Shown piece by piece: positions 60,815 through 64,000 of a stretch of 64,000 nt of DNA. The DNA lies in NCBI RefSeq assembly GCF_010093535.1, contig NW_022985182.1:693785-757784 (forward strand), written 5' to 3'. The notes below the pieces were generated by a model. The model searched no databases and was not told the DNA's origin. It saw only the letters and a program-made list of their open reading frames with translations. The number at the start of each line of letters is the position of its first letter. Positions within the stretch are counted from its first letter, which is position 1. The DNA comes from Lindgomyces ingoldianus. Its lineage: Eukaryota; Ascomycota; Dothideomycetes; Pleosporales; Lindgomycetaceae. The position numbers and the translations under genes are program-made.

Positions 60815-62867
60815 GAGACGAGCCTTCCACGACTATGTTCTGTCGAGTGGGTTTATGGCCCTGCAGGACAGGGTCCCCATTTCCCTTCACGACAGTCCCT
60901 ACGACGACCCTTTTCCCTGTATAGAGGTATTAGACGCAGCGCTCGCCGCGAAATTAATTTCTACCCCCGTGTCTTTCCGCACTGCCGTCAAAGTCACCTT
61001 CTCTCCTCGCCGACTTTCCTGTTGGTCGTCTCGCCCTGCATCTTCCTGCATGTGTGGCGGCGTGGCTCTCAGGGATGTTCCGAGCAATCATCAGCCTCCA
61101 TTACTGTGCACCTCCACATGAAAAGTAGTTCAAGCTACACGCAGCATTGCACACTAAACCCGCTCCTAACGTGTTTGTTTATTGATCCTCTGAAGTTCGA
61201 CAGGTACACCGTTTGCATAGTCGAAGCAACGCTTGTTCCGAGTCCGGGCTCATCGATCATAAGCTCCTGGATACTACCGCGGCCGTTGATGCCCAAATAC
61301 CCGCATGCAAGGCGCAGCCAAGGATCCCTTTCGAGAGTAACGTTTCGATCTTCCGTCCACGCATGGGTCGAAGTGTTTTCCCCTGGCTTTTTTGTAGAAT
61401 ACGAGTTAATTTTGCCCGTTGGACCTCGGACTTTGGCAGCAGACGACAGTGACCAACATGCGTCCCTCATCTGCAGCCCGTCTCAGACATTCACCCTCCA
61501 GAAGCTCAATTGGCCTTCCCATTTAATTCGGAAACCCGGGACGGTCAAACCTACCGGCGGTGTCTGTAACCTTTGACACCCTAGCGAGACCAGACGTCAC
61601 TGTTCCGGGCAACGTCTCGGCTACACCCAATCAGGTAGCATCCCCTCGTCGCGTGTCACTCCGCGCACAAAACAACACCAACCCAGGATGCAACAGATGT
61701 CATTGTTGCCTGCAATCATTCTTCCCATCGCCCCGCGTAGGATTCGAAGAGTGGGATTGCAGTGGGGGATGATCCGGGGTGTGCGTGACCTGGACCTGAT
61801 CGTCCCGCTCGCGACTGCGGGATTTTGTTTCACCGCCCAGGATAAGCATGCTTCCCACCCTTTGAGCGCGGAGAACGACGTAACAATGGTTCGAGAAACT
61901 CATTCTACCATCTTTTTTTTTCTCTTGCCTTCGAGCACTGCAAGATCTGGATTATCGGGATTTTTTTCTGATGACTCGTGAGCCTTACAAACATGCGACG
62001 AAGGGGTTTTTTGGGGGGCCCACGCGCATGCAAGATGTGCAACGTACTTAAGTCGCTCGCTTCTCTGTACCATAACCATATCGCTGGATTTCGTCCACGA
62101 GAGTGGAGACGCGCAATCTTCACGCACGCACACAACCCACTTTGGACGATTTGGAAACACACTGTGCGTGAGGCAAAGGACCCACAGGAACGTGGGCGTG
62201 GTGATATACCTAGTTTGCTAAATGCAGGTGCGTGAAACGCGTAGACCCCGGAAATGGGGAAAGTTTGAATCAAATGCCACTGTGCACGGATGGAGGTTAC
62301 AGTCGTGTGGGATATGACCTGATATAGCTTCTTTCTCTGGTAAGAGGAGAGGTGGCTGTCGGGGTGAAGAAGTAGTAGAGGGGTTCTGGTTGGGAAGGTG
62401 TGCGGATGATACAGAATTATGCGTTGAGGCGCTGGGCTTTCACGTCTGTCGAATCGATCACGGACTGAACGCATATTGTTCGCCGATTGCGTGCTCCAAG
62501 TCGCCGAACACTGCACTACACATTTTGCATCACTATCGAGCGAAAACCCCCCGGACACCACTTTCCAGGTGCGATGGTAGTACCGTGATTTCTTAGACCA
62601 CGACTAGCTTGAATGATGTTAGTCATCACCAAGCAACTCGAACATCTCCCCGTCTCCCTTTCCTTTTGTTGTCGTTTCGCCCATGGCATTGTTTCCTTAA
62701 AAATTCAATTAGTCTTTCCACATCTACCACTTCAAACTGTAGAATAGCAGCCAACCCAAAACAGGCCGCACCTTCTCGAATTTTGGACCGTCCTCTCCTT
62801 TTTTCATGCTTACCCACAGACGAAGACGAGCATATATTAGCCATAGTCTGTAGTTTGCTGTACTGGC
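60815..62867. other. Downstream of RSR1, no gene supported
   Basis: GC-balanced DNA with only overlapping random-looking frames on both strands, none with a recognisable domain or convincing splice structure. Contains the RSR1 3' flank. Confidence 0.45.
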
Positions 62868-63415
62868 CTAAATGGAACCCCTCATAGCTACGAGCAATCC
62901 CCTGTCATCCACTCTCTTGATATCAACACACCCAACTCCGGAGTTGGTATCAATGCTCCCAAGGAACATAGCATTATTTCTGGAGTACTTCTGCTCTACT
63001 TTCGCAGCATCAACATGAGCCCTATGGCCTTTGAAGATCAAGGAGAACCTGTTCGGATTTAGACTACGATTCGAGATATCTCCTTCGTTGGCCATCTCCC
63101 GGTATCCAGCATATTATTCGCAATAATTTCCGGTTTCTCCTTACGTCGGGAGGAGCGCCTCAGCACAGTCATTAGATATTTCTCGTGTTCAAAAAAAAAT
63201 CTTGGCTTCACTCTTTCCACATCGATGTGAGAGCTAAACTCTCTGAAGTCTAAGGAGAACTGGAACGAATTTAATACGCGATTTGAGGGTTTTCCACTCC
63301 GGGGCCGTTGTCCAGTATCAGGTGTGCTTTCACAATACCGTACGGATTCTTCTTCTGTCGAGACGACAGCCACAGTATGTTCATAGTGAGATCCCGGTAC
63401 CATTTTCGAGGTCAT
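62868..63415 (-). pseudogene. Possible degraded coding repeat, two diverged units
   Basis: Two overlapping minus-strand frames (63415-63059 and 63095-62868) contain similar blocks: SNRVLNSFQFSLDF...SHIDVERVK and SNRSLNPNRFSLIF...AHVDAAKVE. The DNA is roughly 60% alike by eye. A frame change near 63085 would join them. I do not recognise the family. They may be remnants of a repeat protein or an old tandem duplication. Confidence 0.25.
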
Positions 63416-64000
63416 TCGTATGAGAAGCTCTACAGAGCAGCATGGTAATCCAGTATATGTCGAGATGGATCCGTGGGTTCTTAATGCAGATACGGGAGGT
63501 CGAGGGCATCTTCGATGTTAACAAGCATCTTCGTACTGTGGGAACACACTCTAAAATCATATGGTAAATGCAATCCCCTAGGTTGCTCTTTCATCCGTTC
63601 CGTGGTTCCTTTAGTGTCCGCTTGGCTTTAATCGACTTCAGCATACTCGACTCGGCCTAAAGGAATGAGGATATTTGTGATCATGTTGTCTCTAGGTGAA
63701 TCCAATCTGGCATGGGTCATTAATCACCCTTTTTTTTATTAATACATCTCGAACAATCGCCGCGGACTCATCATCAAGATTTTCCCTTTTTGAACTCCAA
63801 GCATGGGCATTATCCTCTGTAATTTTTGAAGAGAAGTCTGGCCACGCATAAAAATTGTGCATTGATCCTTTCCGTTTATCTCGTCACGATTCACATCCCC
63901 AGAGCAGCCAAATTTGCGGCATGCAATTCTGGAATTTGTTATTTTTGCGACCCAATCAAAGAATCCAATACATTTCACAAGCTAAAAACCATTTTGGTCG
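63416..64000. other. Right edge, no gene supported
   Basis: Ordinary composition. A 79-codon minus-strand frame (63978-63739) has no recognisable domain and no confirming context. Could be the end of a gene beyond the window. Confidence 0.35.

Noticed and set aside
61905..62561. 218-codon minus-strand open frame
   Set aside because: No domain, erratic composition and several competing frames; probably chance.

Overview
The window looks like a filamentous ascomycete (Pezizomycotina) chromosome segment. The evidence is introns of about 47-59 bp with CTRAC-type branch sites, a HET-NACHT-WD40 immune-type gene, an ascomycete RSR1/Krev-1 GTPase, and a huge AT-rich transposon block whose copies differ almost only by C:G to T:A transitions, the signature of repeat-induced point mutation (RIP). 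I cannot name the species; a Dothideomycete or Leotiomycete with AT isochores would fit.

Layout. (1) 1-850: 5' end of a minus-strand Copia element (Copia-1) running off the left edge, abutting a 201-bp solo-LTR-like element. (2) 851-3329: AT-rich sequence, a tandem array with a period of about 205 bp, and a GC-rich spacer. (3) 3330-7119: a HET-NACHT-WD40 NOD-like receptor with one intron and a near-identical 126-bp WD40 array, interrupted by an assembly gap. (4) 7161-52392: a Russian-doll stack of transposons. The outermost shell is one 1.1-kb long-inverted-repeat pogo/Fot1-like element (D). It contains a Gypsy-like element (two copies of its LTR-like end), then Gypsy-2, then a second inverted-repeat element (A). 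A is interrupted by Copia-2a (itself holding Gypsy-1a and inverted-repeat element E), by inverted-repeat element B, and by Copia-1. Copia-1 holds Gypsy-1b, which holds Copia-2b. Target-site duplications were read for most insertions, and subtracting inner elements restores consistent outer lengths (1097 versus 1098 bp; 5664 versus 5662 bp). (5) 52601-64000: normal GC gene space with a short-chain dehydrogenase carrying a likely RIP-type premature stop beside the repeat block, the ER membrane complex subunit EMC1, and the Ras-family GTPase RSR1/Krev-1 with a 10-bp micro-exon. The rest is intergenic with no gene I can support.

The three host genes on the right are unrelated housekeeping or accessory genes, not a cluster. 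The receptor gene lies between two repeat regions, with its stop codon about 40 bp from the 45-kb stack. That is the usual setting for fast-evolving fungal recognition genes. I saw no tRNA, rRNA or CRISPR.
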